Under the pieces are notes generated by a model. That model was given only the letters and a program-made list of their open reading frames with translations. It was not told the origin of the DNA and did no database searches. The translations under genes were made by a program, and so were the position numbers. A stretch of DNA of 64,000 nucleotides from Gottschalkia purinilytica (GTDB lineage: Bacteria > Bacillota > Clostridia > Tissierellales > Gottschalkiaceae): assembly GCF_001190785.1 (NCBI RefSeq), contig NZ_LGSS01000001.1, positions 310,001 through 374,000 of the forward strand. Reading direction: 5' to 3'. Position 1 is the stretch's first letter, and each line of letters opens with the position of its first letter. Shown here piece after piece: positions 1-9,223 of the stretch.

Positions 1-620
1 GCTGCCATAGGCTCTAAAGTCATGTTCTTAACCTCTAATCCAACTCTATCCATAACTGTATGTAAGCTATTTACAACAGTGTATGGCAAAAAAGTTGCTA
101 ATACATCTATAGTTATATTACTTCCTCTATGGCCTTCTAAGTTTTCTATAAGAACATCATCTAAATAATAATTTACTACTGTATATCCTACGCAATAATA
201 CCTTACTCTTTGATCCTGCTTTTCCAAATCTTTATCTAGCTTTTCTTGTGTATCTTGTATAGCTTCCATCTCTGCACTTCTTATAGTTCTTATATCAATC
301 TCTCTAGTTATATCTACATCTATAGTTGTAGAAGTTCTACAAGTTTCTAACGATCTACCTGCAGCTGCTATACATACCTTATTGAGAGTAGTACCTACTT
401 TGCTTTCCAAGCTTTCTTTTACTCTTCTTACAACATTCGTAACACTATTTATATCATGTATTTGTCCATCATACATGGCTCTTTTTTCATGCTCAATTAT
501 ATCACTAGCTATTATTCTAAAATTCTCATTCTCTTTTACTCCAACAATACCTATTATCGTTCTAGTTCCTATATCCAAAGAAAATATTAATTCATTATTA
601 ACATTTGAATTCTCAATCAT
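1..620 (-). CDS. FtsA/PilM-like actin-fold ATPase, C-terminus cut by window edge
   Basis: I translated this gene from the minus strand. It starts at an ATG at 618-620 behind a GAAAGGTGA ribosome site and runs off the left edge, so only about 206 N-terminal residues are visible. The N-terminus reads LIFSLDIGTRTIIGIVG, the phosphate-1 loop of the actin/Hsp70 ATPase superfamily. Later AAAGRSLETCRT and NITIDVLATFLPYTVVNSL match FtsA-like cell division proteins. Clostridia carry such FtsA-domain proteins in addition to, or in place of, classical FtsA. A role in division or envelope assembly is an inference from the family. The missing C-terminus prevents a check for the membrane-binding helix that defines true FtsA. 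Confidence 0.75.
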   Translation of the reverse strand, partial: MIENSNVNNELIFSLDIGTRTIIGIVGVKENENFRIIASDIIEHEKRAMYDGQIHDINSVTNVVRRVKESLESKVGTTLNKVCIAAAGRSLETCRTSTTIDVDITREIDIRTIRSAEMEAIQDTQEKLDKDLEKQDQRVRYYCVGYTVVNYYLDDVLIENLEGHRGSNITIDVLATFLPYTVVNSLHTVMDRVGLEVKNMTLEPMA

Positions 621-773
621 ACCTGTATCACCTTTCAAAATATAGTAATACAGATTATATTCTTCAAGAATGTGAAAATTTCCTCTTTATATGACAAAAT
701 TCAATATATAATAGTTCAATATATATAGTTCTTATATATAATTATATGTTCATATATCTTAGAATTTACTATA

Positions 774-815
774 AACAAAAAATCCTACTAGCATATATTA
801 CTTCTCAGTAGGATT
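774..815 (-). terminator. Rho-independent terminator after nth
   Basis: Arms at 781-789 and 807-815 pair as a 9-bp stem (AATCCTACT / AGTAGGATT). On the minus strand the stem is followed by a T tract (774-780). It ends the lepB-queG-ylxP-nth transcript. Confidence 0.8.
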
Positions 816-844
816 GTTAACTTTATATTTTATTAGTAATTTAA

Positions 845-1495
845 TTAACTACCTGTTGCTTTTTTATAATAACGACAGTAATCTGTTAATGGACATAGAT
901 GACATTGAGGATTTCTTGCTTTACATATTCTTCTACCATGAAATATTAGCAAATGATGGGCTCTAGACCACTCTTCTTCATCTATATTTTTCATCAAATC
1001 TTTCTCTGTATCGTCTACATTATCACTATCTGCAAGTCCAATTCTATTTGATACCCTAAAAACATGTGTATCCACTGCTATAGCATTTTTACCAAAAGCA
1101 TTGCTAATAACAACATTAGCAGTTTTTCTTCCTACCCCTGGTAACTTTACAAGCTCTTCTCTTGTATCTGGTACAGTAGAGTTATAATTATTAACTAGCA
1201 TATCACAAGCTCTAAGTATATTTTTACTTTTATTTCTATAAAATCCTGTACTTTTTATTAGATCACTAAGTTCTTCTTCACTTAACGTTAAAAAAGCTTC
1301 TGGAGTATTATATTTCTTAAAAAGTTCTTTTGTAACAATATTTACTCTTTTATCTGTACATTGAGCAGACAATACAGTTGCTATTAAGAGTTCAAAAGGC
1401 GTACTGAAATTAAGCTCACAAGTAGCATCTGGATAAGTCTCTTCTAGTATTTCCAATACTTTATTTATTTCTTTCTTTTCAAGTACTTTCTTCAC
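845..1495 (-). CDS. nth: Endonuclease III (DNA glycosylase/AP lyase)
   Basis: The 216-residue product excises oxidised pyrimidines and nicks AP sites in base excision repair. The helix-hairpin-helix LPGVGRKTA lies at residues 118-126, with the Schiff-base lysine K124. The catalytic aspartate D142 is in VDTHVFRV. Four C-terminal cysteines (C191, C198, C201, C207) have the C-x6-C-x2-C-x5-C spacing of the [4Fe-4S] loop. Length is normal for the family. It is the last gene of an apparent operon with lepB, queG and ylxP, and a clear hairpin terminator follows. Nothing in the sequence suggests inactivation. Confidence 0.95.
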   Translation of the reverse strand: MKKVLEKKEINKVLEILEETYPDATCELNFSTPFELLIATVLSAQCTDKRVNIVTKELFKKYNTPEAFLTLSEEELSDLIKSTGFYRNKSKNILRACDMLVNNYNSTVPDTREELVKLPGVGRKTANVVISNAFGKNAIAVDTHVFRVSNRIGLADSDNVDDTEKDLMKNIDEEEWSRAHHLLIFHGRRICKARNPQCHLCPLTDYCRYYKKATGS

Positions 1496-1531
1496 TTCAT
1501 CACCTTTTCTATATAATGTTTTTTAATTAAT

Positions 1532-1813
1532 CTATAATATTTCTATTTCATGATATATAACTTCTACCCTTCCATCTCCTTCTATAAACTTTAAAACAGT
1601 TGAAATTATTTGATTAGCATGTGTAGTGTCATTAGTAACACAAGAAAATCCTATAACAGAATTTTTCCAAGTATCATTAAGATCTATCTCAGCTATAGAA
1701 ATATTAAACCTTGACCTGACTTTACCTATTATGCTCTTTATAACTTGTCTTTTATCCTTTAAAGAGTTAGCCTCATATATCCTAAGTTCTAATGTGCATG
1801 CCCCTATAATCAT
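1532..1813 (-). CDS. ylxP: DUF503 (YlxP-like) protein
   Basis: A 93-residue protein of the DUF503/YlxP family, recognised from MIIGACTLELRIYEANSLKDK at the N-terminus and the charged beta-rich C-terminus. The family is small and widespread in Firmicutes, often near translation genes; its molecular role is not established. A GTG at 1820-1822 would lengthen it by three codons. However, that GTG is part of the ribosome site AAGAGGTGA, which sits correctly for the ATG at 1811-1813, so I use that ATG. The queG stop codon (1819-1821) overlaps the same ribosome site, which points to translational coupling. Confidence 0.85.
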   Translation of the reverse strand: MIIGACTLELRIYEANSLKDKRQVIKSIIGKVRSRFNISIAEIDLNDTWKNSVIGFSCVTNDTTHANQIISTVLKFIEGDGRVEVIYHEIEIL

Positions 1814-1818
1814 GTTAT

Positions 1819-2946
1819 TCACCTCTTATGAGAAGATAAAGTACTGAAATATTTTATTAAGTTATTTATTTCATCAATAACAGTTTCATTTTTTTCTTTT
1901 AGAATGTGTTTTTTTAATATTTTGGTTCCCTCATCTAAATCAATTTTTAATAATGCCCAAGCTGCATACTCTCTTATCATACTACTATCATCTTTCAATC
2001 CCTGTTCTATAAGTCCAATTGAATCTTTATCTCCAATATTTCCAAGTGCTATTATTGCATTTCTTTTCAATACATTTTTACCTCTCCAACTTCCTGCCAT
2101 ATGTCCATATTTCTCTTTAAATTCCTTATTAGATAATTGAAATAGTTCTTTTATTTCTATATATCCATTAGTAGACATAGGTATAAAATCTTTATTCTTA
2201 CCTTTTGTTATTCCTTTATTTTTAGGACACACAAGTTGACAAGTATCACACCCATATATCTTTGTACCCATTTTATCTCTTAATTCATAAGGTATTTTAT
2301 CTTTTGTTTGTGTTAAATAAGATATGCACCTTCTTGCATTTATTTCATAGTTATCACCTATAGCGTTTGTTGGACAAGCTTTTAAGCAAAGTGTACAATC
2401 ATCACACTTTGCTTTTATTCTCTCATCACACTCTATATCTAAATCTGTTAATATATACCCAATAAATATAAAAGAACCATATATATCATTTACTATACAA
2501 CAGTTCTTTCCATACCAACCTATACCTGACTTACTAGCAAGCTCTCTATCTATAAGAGGTCCTGTATCTACTCCTATAAAATATTTAAAGTCAGTAACCT
2601 TTTTTATTTCATTAACTAACATGTTCATTTTATGCTTAAGTACATTATGATAGTCTTCACCCAAAGAAGACTTTGATAATCGTCCACTTAAGTATGGTCT
2701 TTTTTTCGTTTCATAATCTACATTATAGGAAATACCTATTACTATTATTGTCTTGACTTCATTTAAAGTATTCAATGGATTTAATCTTAAATCTATATCT
2801 TTTTCTTCAAACTCTGTTTCATATTTCTTTTCTCTTCTATTTAATAAAAATTTATCTAAATGCGAAAATTTTTCTCCATTGGTGAAACCAACTATATCTA
2901 TATTTAAATCCTTAGATTTATTCTTAATATACTCTTTCAAGTTCAT
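1819..2946 (-). CDS. queG: Epoxyqueuosine reductase QueG
   Basis: This enzyme performs the last step of queuosine synthesis, reducing epoxyqueuosine to queuosine in tRNA with a cobalamin cofactor and two [4Fe-4S] clusters. The 375-residue product has the two ferredoxin-like cysteine sets: C181, C184, C187, C191 and C207, C233, C236, C240. The conserved SKSGIGWYGKN segment is near residue 140. HEAT-like repeats fill residues of about 310-360, as in full-length QueG. It follows lepB by about 15 bases and its stop overlaps the ylxP ribosome site. No other queuosine genes are in the window. Confidence 0.93.
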   Translation of the reverse strand: MNLKEYIKNKSKDLNIDIVGFTNGEKFSHLDKFLLNRREKKYETEFEEKDIDLRLNPLNTLNEVKTIIVIGISYNVDYETKKRPYLSGRLSKSSLGEDYHNVLKHKMNMLVNEIKKVTDFKYFIGVDTGPLIDRELASKSGIGWYGKNCCIVNDIYGSFIFIGYILTDLDIECDERIKAKCDDCTLCLKACPTNAIGDNYEINARRCISYLTQTKDKIPYELRDKMGTKIYGCDTCQLVCPKNKGITKGKNKDFIPMSTNGYIEIKELFQLSNKEFKEKYGHMAGSWRGKNVLKRNAIIALGNIGDKDSIGLIEQGLKDDSSMIREYAAWALLKIDLDEGTKILKKHILKEKNETVIDEINNLIKYFSTLSSHKR

Positions 2947-2961
2947 TTATGTCATTCCTTA

Positions 2962-3504
2962 TTATTCATAGTTTACTGCAAATGTTTTTACTCCTTCGAA
3001 GGGCCATATTTTTGATATAGCTTTTCCTTTTATATTATCTAATGAAACAAATCCAAAAGTTCTACTATCATTACTGTTATTTCTATTGTCACCTAATACA
3101 AACACATGTCCCTTTGGTACTGTTCCATTAAGTATATTATAATCTCTTTCAAAATATTTTTCACGTTCAATATAGTTTTCTAAAAGTAATTTTCCATTTA
3201 TATATATATCATTTTCTTTTATCTCAAATTTGTCACCTTCAACAGCAATAACTCTTTTTATAAATAATTCATTTCTATCTATAGGAGGTCTAAATATAAT
3301 TATTTCACCTCTTTTAGGTTTAGTAAATTTATAATGAATTTTATTTACTAATACCTTATCCTTTTCTTTTATTGTACTTAACATAGAGCTACCATGTATA
3401 ATAGTTAAACCCACTATATAATTTTCTATAATTATTCCTATTAGTAATGATATTACTGATAGCTTGACTATGTATAAGAATTTAGACATTAGTTTTTTAT
3501 ACAA
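2962..3504 (-). CDS. lepB: Signal peptidase I
   Basis: A membrane-bound serine protease that removes signal peptides from exported proteins. The 180-residue protein has one N-terminal transmembrane helix (about residues 10-32), then the catalytic Ser40 in HGSSM, the general-base Lys83 in FIKRVIA, and the GDNRNNSNDSR box at 138-148. This is the compact Gram-positive (SipS-like) layout. The start is a TTG at 3502-3504, supported by GGAAG seven bases upstream; the first downstream ATG is too far from that site. It leads the operon lepB-queG-ylxP-nth. Confidence 0.92.
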   Translation of the reverse strand: MYKKLMSKFLYIVKLSVISLLIGIIIENYIVGLTIIHGSSMLSTIKEKDKVLVNKIHYKFTKPKRGEIIIFRPPIDRNELFIKRVIAVEGDKFEIKENDIYINGKLLLENYIEREKYFERDYNILNGTVPKGHVFVLGDNRNNSNDSRTFGFVSLDNIKGKAISKIWPFEGVKTFAVNYE

Positions 3505-3660
3505 ATAACCACTTCCTATCTTTAACTTAGAATATGAAAAGTAGATATAACTACTTTTCTATAAATATTGTCATTATTAACAGCATTTATACTATTTTAT
3601 TCACTAAGTCGTAGAAAATGATTATTTGTATATACTATTTTTTATATGTTCACTAAATAT

Positions 3661-3698
3661 AATGAGGCTGTCTCCTCTACTTATGAGACAGCCCCATT
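3661..3698 (-). terminator. Hairpin after nfo, probable terminator
   Basis: Arms 3661-3674 and 3685-3698 form a 14-bp stem with one mismatch, core GGCTGTCTC / GAGACAGCC. It lies just past the nfo stop. The following minus-strand sequence is A/T-rich but has no clean T run, so termination efficiency is uncertain. Confidence 0.6.
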
Positions 3699-3701
3699 AT
3701 A

Positions 3702-4526
3702 CTATACATACTCTTTTAATAACTTAATTTCTTCTTTATATCCTTCTAACTCATTAGGTGTTTCTAGTAAGAATGGTATGTCTTTTAATTGGGGATGTTT
3801 TATTATATTTACTATAGCCTCTAAACCTAAGGTGCCTTTTCCTATCTTTTCGTGTCTATCTTTATGAGAATCAAACTCGGTCATACTATCATTTAAATGA
3901 ATAGCTTTAAGTTTATCTATTCCAATTGTTTTATGAAATTTTTCCAAAACATCATCTAATTCATTTACTATATCGTAACCTGCTGAATATATATGACAAG
4001 TATCAATACAAACTCCCATTAATTCTGAATATTTTACTTTATCTATAATTGCTTTTAACTCTTCAAAAGTACTCCCTACTTCTGTTCCTTTTCCAGACAT
4101 AGCTTCTAATAAAATCATAGTACTTTCATTCCCTGTTATGACTTCATTTAGTCCTGTAGCTATTCTTTCTATACCATATTCAATTCCTTTTCCTGTATGG
4201 CTTCCTGGATGAAAATTATATAGTGAGCATGGTATAGTCTCTAATCTCTTTAAATCATCTTGAAATGCTCTTTTGGCAAAGTCCCAAGTGTCTTCTTTAT
4301 GAGATGCCATATTTAGTGTATATGGAGCATGAGCTAGTAAAGGTCCAAACTCATTATCTTTCATTATTTTTTTTAAACCTTCGATATCTTTTATACTCAA
4401 TTCTTTTGCTTTTCCGCCTCTAGGATTCCTAGTAAAAAATTGAAAAGTATTAGCACCTATTTCTAATGCTACATTACCTGCTGCTTTAAATCCTTTAGAT
4501 ATTGATAAATGGCTTCCTATGTACAT
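3702..4526 (-). CDS. nfo: Deoxyribonuclease IV (AP endonuclease)
   Basis: A zinc-dependent endonuclease that cleaves 5' of abasic sites in DNA repair. The 274-residue TIM-barrel protein has the family signatures GSHLSISKG near the start, [37 protein letters not shown] and DRHEKIGKG, which together supply the His/Glu/Asp zinc ligands. Length is typical. It has its own promoter candidate (4576-4605) and a hairpin downstream, so it is probably monocistronic. It sits beside a second base-excision repair gene, nth, but that may be coincidence. Confidence 0.95.
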   Translation of the reverse strand: MYIGSHLSISKGFKAAGNVALEIGANTFQFFTRNPRGGKAKELSIKDIEGLKKIMKDNEFGPLLAHAPYTLNMASHKEDTWDFAKRAFQDDLKRLETIPCSLYNFHPGSHTGKGIEYGIERIATGLNEVITGNESTMILLEAMSGKGTEVGSTFEELKAIIDKVKYSELMGVCIDTCHIYSAGYDIVNELDDVLEKFHKTIGIDKLKAIHLNDSMTEFDSHKDRHEKIGKGTLGLEAIVNIIKHPQLKDIPFLLETPNELEGYKEEIKLLKEYV

Positions 4527-4575
4527 AATTCACACCTCTTTTTATTATATAATTATAAACTGTATTCAAAATCAT

Positions 4576-4605
4576 ATAGTAACTTATGGTTAAGTTTTGT
4601 GTCAA
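4576..4605 (-). promoter_or_regulatory. Candidate sigma-A promoter of nfo
   Basis: On the minus strand TTGACA (4600-4605) and TACTAT (4576-4581) are 18 bases apart, about 50 bases upstream of the nfo start. The -35 is perfect; the -10 matches four of six positions. Confidence 0.5.
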
Positions 4606-4674
4606 TATCTTCCTCCATACATACTATAAAATATATACCTATGATCGGACCATAATGGTTAGGAGGTTGATTGC

Positions 4675-6090
4675 GTGTTTTTTAAAAATAAATACTCTAT
4701 AGACAACATAAGAAAATATATAGTTGGTTTTGATAAAAAAGTTATCTTAAGAAATGGTAAAAAAACAGTTTATATAAATTTTGATAATGCCGCTAGTACA
4801 CCAGTATTATTACCCGTATTAGATAAAGTAAATCATTTTTTAGAGTGGTATTCTAGTATACATAGAGGAACTGGATATAAATCTAGAATCTCTACTGATA
4901 TTTATGAAGAATGTAGAGATATAGTTTCTAGTTTTGTAAATTGTGATAAAAATAAAAATGCTATTATTTTTGTAAAAAATACGACAGAAGGAATAAATAA
5001 GCTATCATATAGGCTAAATCTTTCTTATAATGATATAGTCCTAACTTCTTTCATGGAACATCATTCTAATGATCTTCCTTGGAGAAACAAAGCAAAATTA
5101 CTACGTATAAAGTTATTAGATAATGGTCAATTAGATTTAGATGATTTAGAATATAAATTGAGATTATATCAGGGTAAAGTAAAGCTAGTAGCAATAACAG
5201 GCTGTTCTAATGTAACAGGATATATAAATGATATACACTTTATTTCTAGTATAGCACATTCATACGGTGCTAAAATTCTAGTAGATGCAGCTCAACTAGT
5301 TCCACATAGAAAAGTTAATATGAAAGGTTATAAAGATGATGACTATATTGATTTTTTAGTTTTTTCAGGTCATAAAATGTATGCTCCATTTGGAACCGGA
5401 GTTTTAATAGGTCCTAAATCTGTATTCGAAAATGGAGATCCTGAATACTCCGGGGGTGGATGTGTATTAAGTGTATCTGAAGATCATGTATACTGGGATA
5501 GTCCTCCAGAAAAAGAAGAGGCTGGTACTCCCAACGTTGTAGGCGCAGTATCTCTTGCAAGTTCAATTAAAATTTTAGAAGAAATAGGATTCAAAAATAT
5601 AGTTAATCATGAAAAAGAATTAACAAAGCATATATTTAGTAAATTACAGACATTTAAAAGCCTAAATTTATATAATGTAAAAAAAGAAATCTCTCTTAAT
5701 AATATAGTTGGTGTTGTTCCTTTTAACGATAAAAATATATCTCATTTATTACTAGCAAGTCTGTTATCGTATGAAGGTGGAATAGGAGTAAGAAATGGAT
5801 GTTTCTGTGCTCATCCTTATGTGCATAAGCTACTAAAATTAACTCCTCAAGAAATAATTAAACTTCAGCAAGATATATTATTTGGTAGGCTTGAACACAT
5901 ACCTGGCTTAGTAAGAGTTAGTTTTGGTATGTATAATACAAAATCAGAGGTAAATAAATTTATAAAAACATTAGGATATATTATAGAAAATAAAGATGAC
6001 ATATTGAAGGAGTATATTTACAATAAAAAGACTAATGAATATATACCTAAAATATTACCCGAAGGAATGTTTAATGAATTTTACCTGTAA
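4675..6090 (+). CDS. Class V aminotransferase, SufS/cysteine desulfurase-like
   Basis: A PLP enzyme of fold type I, 471 residues. The PLP-binding lysine is K234 in SGHKMYAPFGTG, with D204 of DAAQ under the pyridine ring and the EHHSN box near 128-132. A cysteine-bearing active-site loop reads NGCFCAHPY with C376 and C378, consistent with a desulfurase-like enzyme. However, it is longer than SufS (about 405 residues) and stands alone without suf or isc genes, so the substrate is unknown. The start is GTG at 4675 with AGGAGG eight bases before it; no suitable ATG is near. It is a single plus-strand gene among minus-strand neighbours. Confidence 0.85.
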   Translation: MFFKNKYSIDNIRKYIVGFDKKVILRNGKKTVYINFDNAASTPVLLPVLDKVNHFLEWYSSIHRGTGYKSRISTDIYEECRDIVSSFVNCDKNKNAIIFVKNTTEGINKLSYRLNLSYNDIVLTSFMEHHSNDLPWRNKAKLLRIKLLDNGQLDLDDLEYKLRLYQGKVKLVAITGCSNVTGYINDIHFISSIAHSYGAKILVDAAQLVPHRKVNMKGYKDDDYIDFLVFSGHKMYAPFGTGVLIGPKSVFENGDPEYSGGGCVLSVSEDHVYWDSPPEKEEAGTPNVVGAVSLASSIKILEEIGFKNIVNHEKELTKHIFSKLQTFKSLNLYNVKKEISLNNIVGVVPFNDKNISHLLLASLLSYEGGIGVRNGCFCAHPYVHKLLKLTPQEIIKLQQDILFGRLEHIPGLVRVSFGMYNTKSEVNKFIKTLGYIIENKDDILKEYIYNKKTNEYIPKILPEGMFNEFYL

Positions 6091-6177
6091 TATAGTCTCA
6101 ATTTCTGCCTAATTTCTACAATATTTTTACAATATTTCTACAATTTTTTTTATTGAGTTTATAACGTATAAATAATA

Positions 6178-6186
6178 TGTTATAAT
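6178..6186 (+). promoter_or_regulatory. Extended -10 promoter element of first rodA paralog
   Basis: TGTTATAAT (TGn plus perfect TATAAT at 6181-6186) lies about 35 bases before the ATG. No good -35 is at the usual distance, which fits an extended -10 promoter. Confidence 0.45.
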
Positions 6187-6220
6187 CTTGATAGTTACTT
6201 TAAGAAGAGAGGGTTTGAAT

Positions 6221-7321
6221 ATGTTCAGCAACAAAAGAAGCTTTTTAAAAAGATTTGACTTTACATTATTTATAACAATAATACTATTAAGTCTATATGG
6301 AATTTTGGTTATAGCTAGTGCTACTGCTTCTCAAAATAGCATGGCATTTATTAAAACTCAGGCAATATCTACAGTGATAGGTATAGCTATTATATTTGTT
6401 TTATTAAATATAAATTATGATACTTTCGGCAAGCTATACCTATTCATATATGTAGTTTGTAATCTGCTACTAATACTAGTTTTGGCAATAGGTGTTGAAA
6501 GAAACGGTGCAAAAAGCTGGATTGCATTTGGCGGTTTCGGTTTCCAACCAGCTGAGTTCGTAAAAATAGGAATTATAATATGTGTAGCTAAGTACATTGA
6601 AAAAAACAAAAGTAAAATAAATGAATTATTTACACTTGCAAAAGTTTTAGCTTTCTCTTTCGTTCCAGTTGTATTAATACTAGTGCAACCAGACTTTGGT
6701 ACTGCCATGGTTTTTGTTTTCTTTATATGTATAATGCTATTTGTAGCTGGTTTAGATCTAAAGTACATATTATATGCAGCTATAGCAGGAATATGTAGTT
6801 TACCACTTGTTTGGTTCTCATTAAAAGGTTATCAAAGAGATAGAATATTTAACTTTTTAAATCCTTCTATGGATGTTCAAGGTTCAGGATACCAAGTTAT
6901 GCAATCAAAGATTGCTGTTGGTTCAGGTAAAGTATTTGGAATGGGTCTATATAACGGTAATCAAACCCAGTTTGGATTCTTACCAGAAAAACATACTGAC
7001 TTCATATTTGCTGTTTTGGGAGAAGAATTAGGACTTATTGGTGGTATAGTTTTAATTGTACTATTTTTTATAATGATGTATAGACTTATAATAATAGCAA
7101 AAGAATCAAGAGATTTATTTGGCTCTCTTATAGTAACAGGAATAGCTGCTATGATGTTTGTTCATATACTTGAAAACATAGGTATGACTATGGGAATTTT
7201 ACCTGTAACAGGTATACCTCTTCCTTTTATTAGTTATGGAGGTACGTTCCAGCTTTCCAATATGATCTGTATGGGACTGGTTTTAAATATAAGTGTAAAA
7301 CGAGATAGACTTAGCTTTTAG
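6221..7321 (+). CDS. rodA: RodA/FtsW/SpoVE-family SEDS protein, copy 1
   Basis: A polytopic membrane glycosyltransferase of the SEDS family, which polymerises lipid II into peptidoglycan with a partner class B PBP. The 366-residue protein has about ten hydrophobic segments. It carries the family core FGFLPEKHTDFIFAVLGEE, and the C-terminal TGIPLPFISYGGT loop. The ORF opens at a TTG at 6188, but GAGAGGG seven bases before the ATG at 6221 marks the real start. A strong terminator follows directly. A second copy lies 140 bases downstream. RodA versus FtsW versus SpoVE cannot be settled by motif; the short N-terminus and the absence of division genes favour RodA. Confidence 0.88.
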   Translation: MFSNKRSFLKRFDFTLFITIILLSLYGILVIASATASQNSMAFIKTQAISTVIGIAIIFVLLNINYDTFGKLYLFIYVVCNLLLILVLAIGVERNGAKSWIAFGGFGFQPAEFVKIGIIICVAKYIEKNKSKINELFTLAKVLAFSFVPVVLILVQPDFGTAMVFVFFICIMLFVAGLDLKYILYAAIAGICSLPLVWFSLKGYQRDRIFNFLNPSMDVQGSGYQVMQSKIAVGSGKVFGMGLYNGNQTQFGFLPEKHTDFIFAVLGEELGLIGGIVLIVLFFIMMYRLIIIAKESRDLFGSLIVTGIAAMMFVHILENIGMTMGILPVTGIPLPFISYGGTFQLSNMICMGLVLNISVKRDRLSF

Positions 7322-7331
7322 CTAATTTCCG

Positions 7332-7362
7332 AAAAAGATGCTTTTGAAAGCATCTTTTTTTA
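7332..7362 (+). terminator. Terminator of rodA copy 1
   Basis: Arms 7334-7344 and 7347-7357 (AAAGATGCTTT / AAGCATCTTT) followed by a run of T to 7361. The stem sequence is nearly the same as that after copy 2. Confidence 0.85.
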
Positions 7363-7397
7363 TATAAAATTTGTTAAGAAAATTTGTCTTATTTCAT

Positions 7398-7425
7398 TTG
7401 TAATATATACCTATTATGGTATAAT
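7398..7425 (+). promoter_or_regulatory. Promoter of rodA copy 2
   Basis: TTGTAA (7398-7403), 16 bases, then TATAAT (7420-7425) preceded by TGG, an extended -10. It lies between the first copy's terminator and the second copy, so the two copies are transcribed separately. Confidence 0.6.
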
Positions 7426-7457
7426 TTTATAAAGCTTTTCTTAAAAGGAGATAAGAC

Positions 7458-8555
7458 ATGTTCTACAACAAAAGTTTCTTAAAGAAATTTGACTTTACCT
7501 TATTTATCACAACAATACTATTAAGTTCATATGGAATTCTAGTTATAGCTAGTGCCACTGCTTCTAATGATAGTTTCGCATTTATAAAGACTCAAGTAAT
7601 ATCTACAATATTAGGTATAATTGTCATATTCATTTTATTAAATATAGACTATGAAATATTCGGAAAGCTATATTTGTATATATATGTAATTTCCAATGTC
7701 CTGCTTATTCTGGTCTTATTTATAGGAGTTGAAAGAAAAGGTGCACAAAGTTGGATAGCATTCGGAGGATTTCAATTTCAACCAGCTGAATTCGTAAAAA
7801 TAGGGATTATAATATGTGTAGCTAAATATATTGATATTAATAAAAATAAAATTAATGAATTATTCACACTTGGAAAAATACTTATATTTTCTTTTATTCC
7901 AGCAATTATTATATTTAAACAGCCAGACCTTGGTACTGCTTTGGTATTTATATTTTTTATATTTGTAATGTTATTTGTAGCTGGTTTAGATGTAAAATAC
8001 ATATTATATGCAGCCATAGCAGGAATATGTAGTTTACCACTTGTTTGGTTCTCATTAAAAGGTTATCAAAGAAATAGAATATTTACCTTTTTAGATCCCT
8101 CTATGGATGTTCAAGGATCTAGCTATCAAGTTTTACAATCAAAGATTGCTATTGGTTCAGGTAAAGTGTTTGGAATGGGCCTATATAATGGTAGCCAAAC
8201 ACAATTTGGATTCTTACCAGAAAAACATAATGATTTTATATTTGCTGTTATAGGAGAAGAGTTAGGACTTATTGGTGGTATGGTTTTGATGATACTATTT
8301 TTTATAATGATGTATAGACTTATAATGATAGCAAAAGAATCTAGAGATTTATTTGGTTCTCTCATAGTAACAGGAGTAGCTGCCATGATGTTTGTTCATA
8401 TACTTGAAAATATAGGTATGACTATGGGAATCTTGCCTGTAACAGGCATACCACTTCCTTTTATTAGTTATGGAGGTACATTCCAGCTATCTAATATGAT
8501 TTGTATAGGGTTAGTTTTAAATATAGGTGTAAGACGAGATGGACTTAACTTTTAA
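7458..8555 (+). CDS. rodA: RodA/FtsW/SpoVE-family SEDS protein, copy 2
   Basis: A 365-residue paralog of the preceding gene, about 80% identical by eye along its whole length with no gaps in the core. It keeps the same FGFLPEKHNDFIFAVIGEE and TGIPLPFISYGGT segments, so it should be an active SEDS glycosyltransferase. AAAAGGAGA sits upstream of the ATG at 7458. Differences from copy 1 are concentrated in the middle transmembrane helices (for example the IIIFKQPDLGTALVF segment). The tandem arrangement with separate promoters suggests differential expression, for example vegetative versus sporulation or stress; that part is inference. Confidence 0.88.
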   Translation: MFYNKSFLKKFDFTLFITTILLSSYGILVIASATASNDSFAFIKTQVISTILGIIVIFILLNIDYEIFGKLYLYIYVISNVLLILVLFIGVERKGAQSWIAFGGFQFQPAEFVKIGIIICVAKYIDINKNKINELFTLGKILIFSFIPAIIIFKQPDLGTALVFIFFIFVMLFVAGLDVKYILYAAIAGICSLPLVWFSLKGYQRNRIFTFLDPSMDVQGSSYQVLQSKIAIGSGKVFGMGLYNGSQTQFGFLPEKHNDFIFAVIGEELGLIGGMVLMILFFIMMYRLIMIAKESRDLFGSLIVTGVAAMMFVHILENIGMTMGILPVTGIPLPFISYGGTFQLSNMICIGLVLNIGVRRDGLNF

Positions 8556-8587
8556 AAAGGATGCTTTTAAAAGCATCCTTTTGTTTT
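8555..8587 (+). terminator. Terminator of rodA copy 2 (bidirectional)
   Basis: A perfect 14-bp inverted repeat, 8555-8568 and 8569-8582, with a T-rich tail to 8589 on the plus strand and A-rich sequence on the other side. It separates convergent rodA copy 2 and the GerM gene and can serve both. Confidence 0.85.
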
Positions 8588-9223
8588 TTATTTAGGCATT
8601 TGTTCCAATATTTCATCTCTAGTTAATGGTTGATCTATTAATATATGTCCCATAAGTGTCTCTTGTTTTTTACCATCAACTAAGAACTGTACTTTTTTAA
8701 TATGATCCAATTGTGTTAGTGATAGAACTACTGAGTTTATTATTGAAGACTCTTCAAGAGAACCACCATGCAAGTTTTCACTTGATAAATCTACCATAGC
8801 AGTATCCCCTTTAACTTTTACACTTGATACTTTGATATCATCTCTAATAGCTTGCATATAGTCCTTTTCTTTTGGCTTTTCCTGTAGTTTTTGCACTATA
8901 GCTTCTTCTATAGTTTGATTACCTTTTGGCTTTACAACTACTTTATCTTCAACTAACTTACTAGCATCTTGATTAGGTATATAAACTTTAACTTCTTCTT
9001 TACTTTCTTTGCTTTCTTTGCTTTCATCCTTATTACTATCTTCAGTAATTTCTTTTTCCTTTTCCTCTTCATCTTCTTTAACATTTTGATCTTTTTTATC
9101 AATATTTTTTTCTATTTTATTTTTTCCTTTGTTATCTACCTTACTTTTTTCATCCTTTTTACAAGCTGATACTGTTACAACTAAAGATAAACTTAATAAT
9201 ATAGCTACGATTTTTTTGATCAT
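8588..9223 (-). CDS. GerM-domain lipoprotein
   Basis: A 211-residue exported lipoprotein. The N-terminus is a signal peptide with lipobox VSAC, acylated at C21, followed by a highly charged Lys/Glu/Asp/Ser linker (about residues 22-75), then a GerM (sporulation and spore germination) domain at about 95-205, including DTAMVDLSSENLHGG. GerM domains are found in spore and envelope proteins of Firmicutes and bind or organise peptidoglycan-associated complexes. The open frame runs 24 codons further upstream, but AAAGGAGG is correctly placed only for the ATG at 9221-9223. Confidence 0.85.
   Translation of the reverse strand: MIKKIVAILLSLSLVVTVSACKKDEKSKVDNKGKNKIEKNIDKKDQNVKEDEEEKEKEITEDSNKDESKESKESKEEVKVYIPNQDASKLVEDKVVVKPKGNQTIEEAIVQKLQEKPKEKDYMQAIRDDIKVSSVKVKGDTAMVDLSSENLHGGSLEESSIINSVVLSLTQLDHIKKVQFLVDGKKQETLMGHILIDQPLTRDEILEQMPK

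Noticed and set aside
8969-9169. Phe-rich plus-strand ORF
   Set aside because: Shadow of the Lys/Glu-rich linker of the GerM lipoprotein; no ribosome site.
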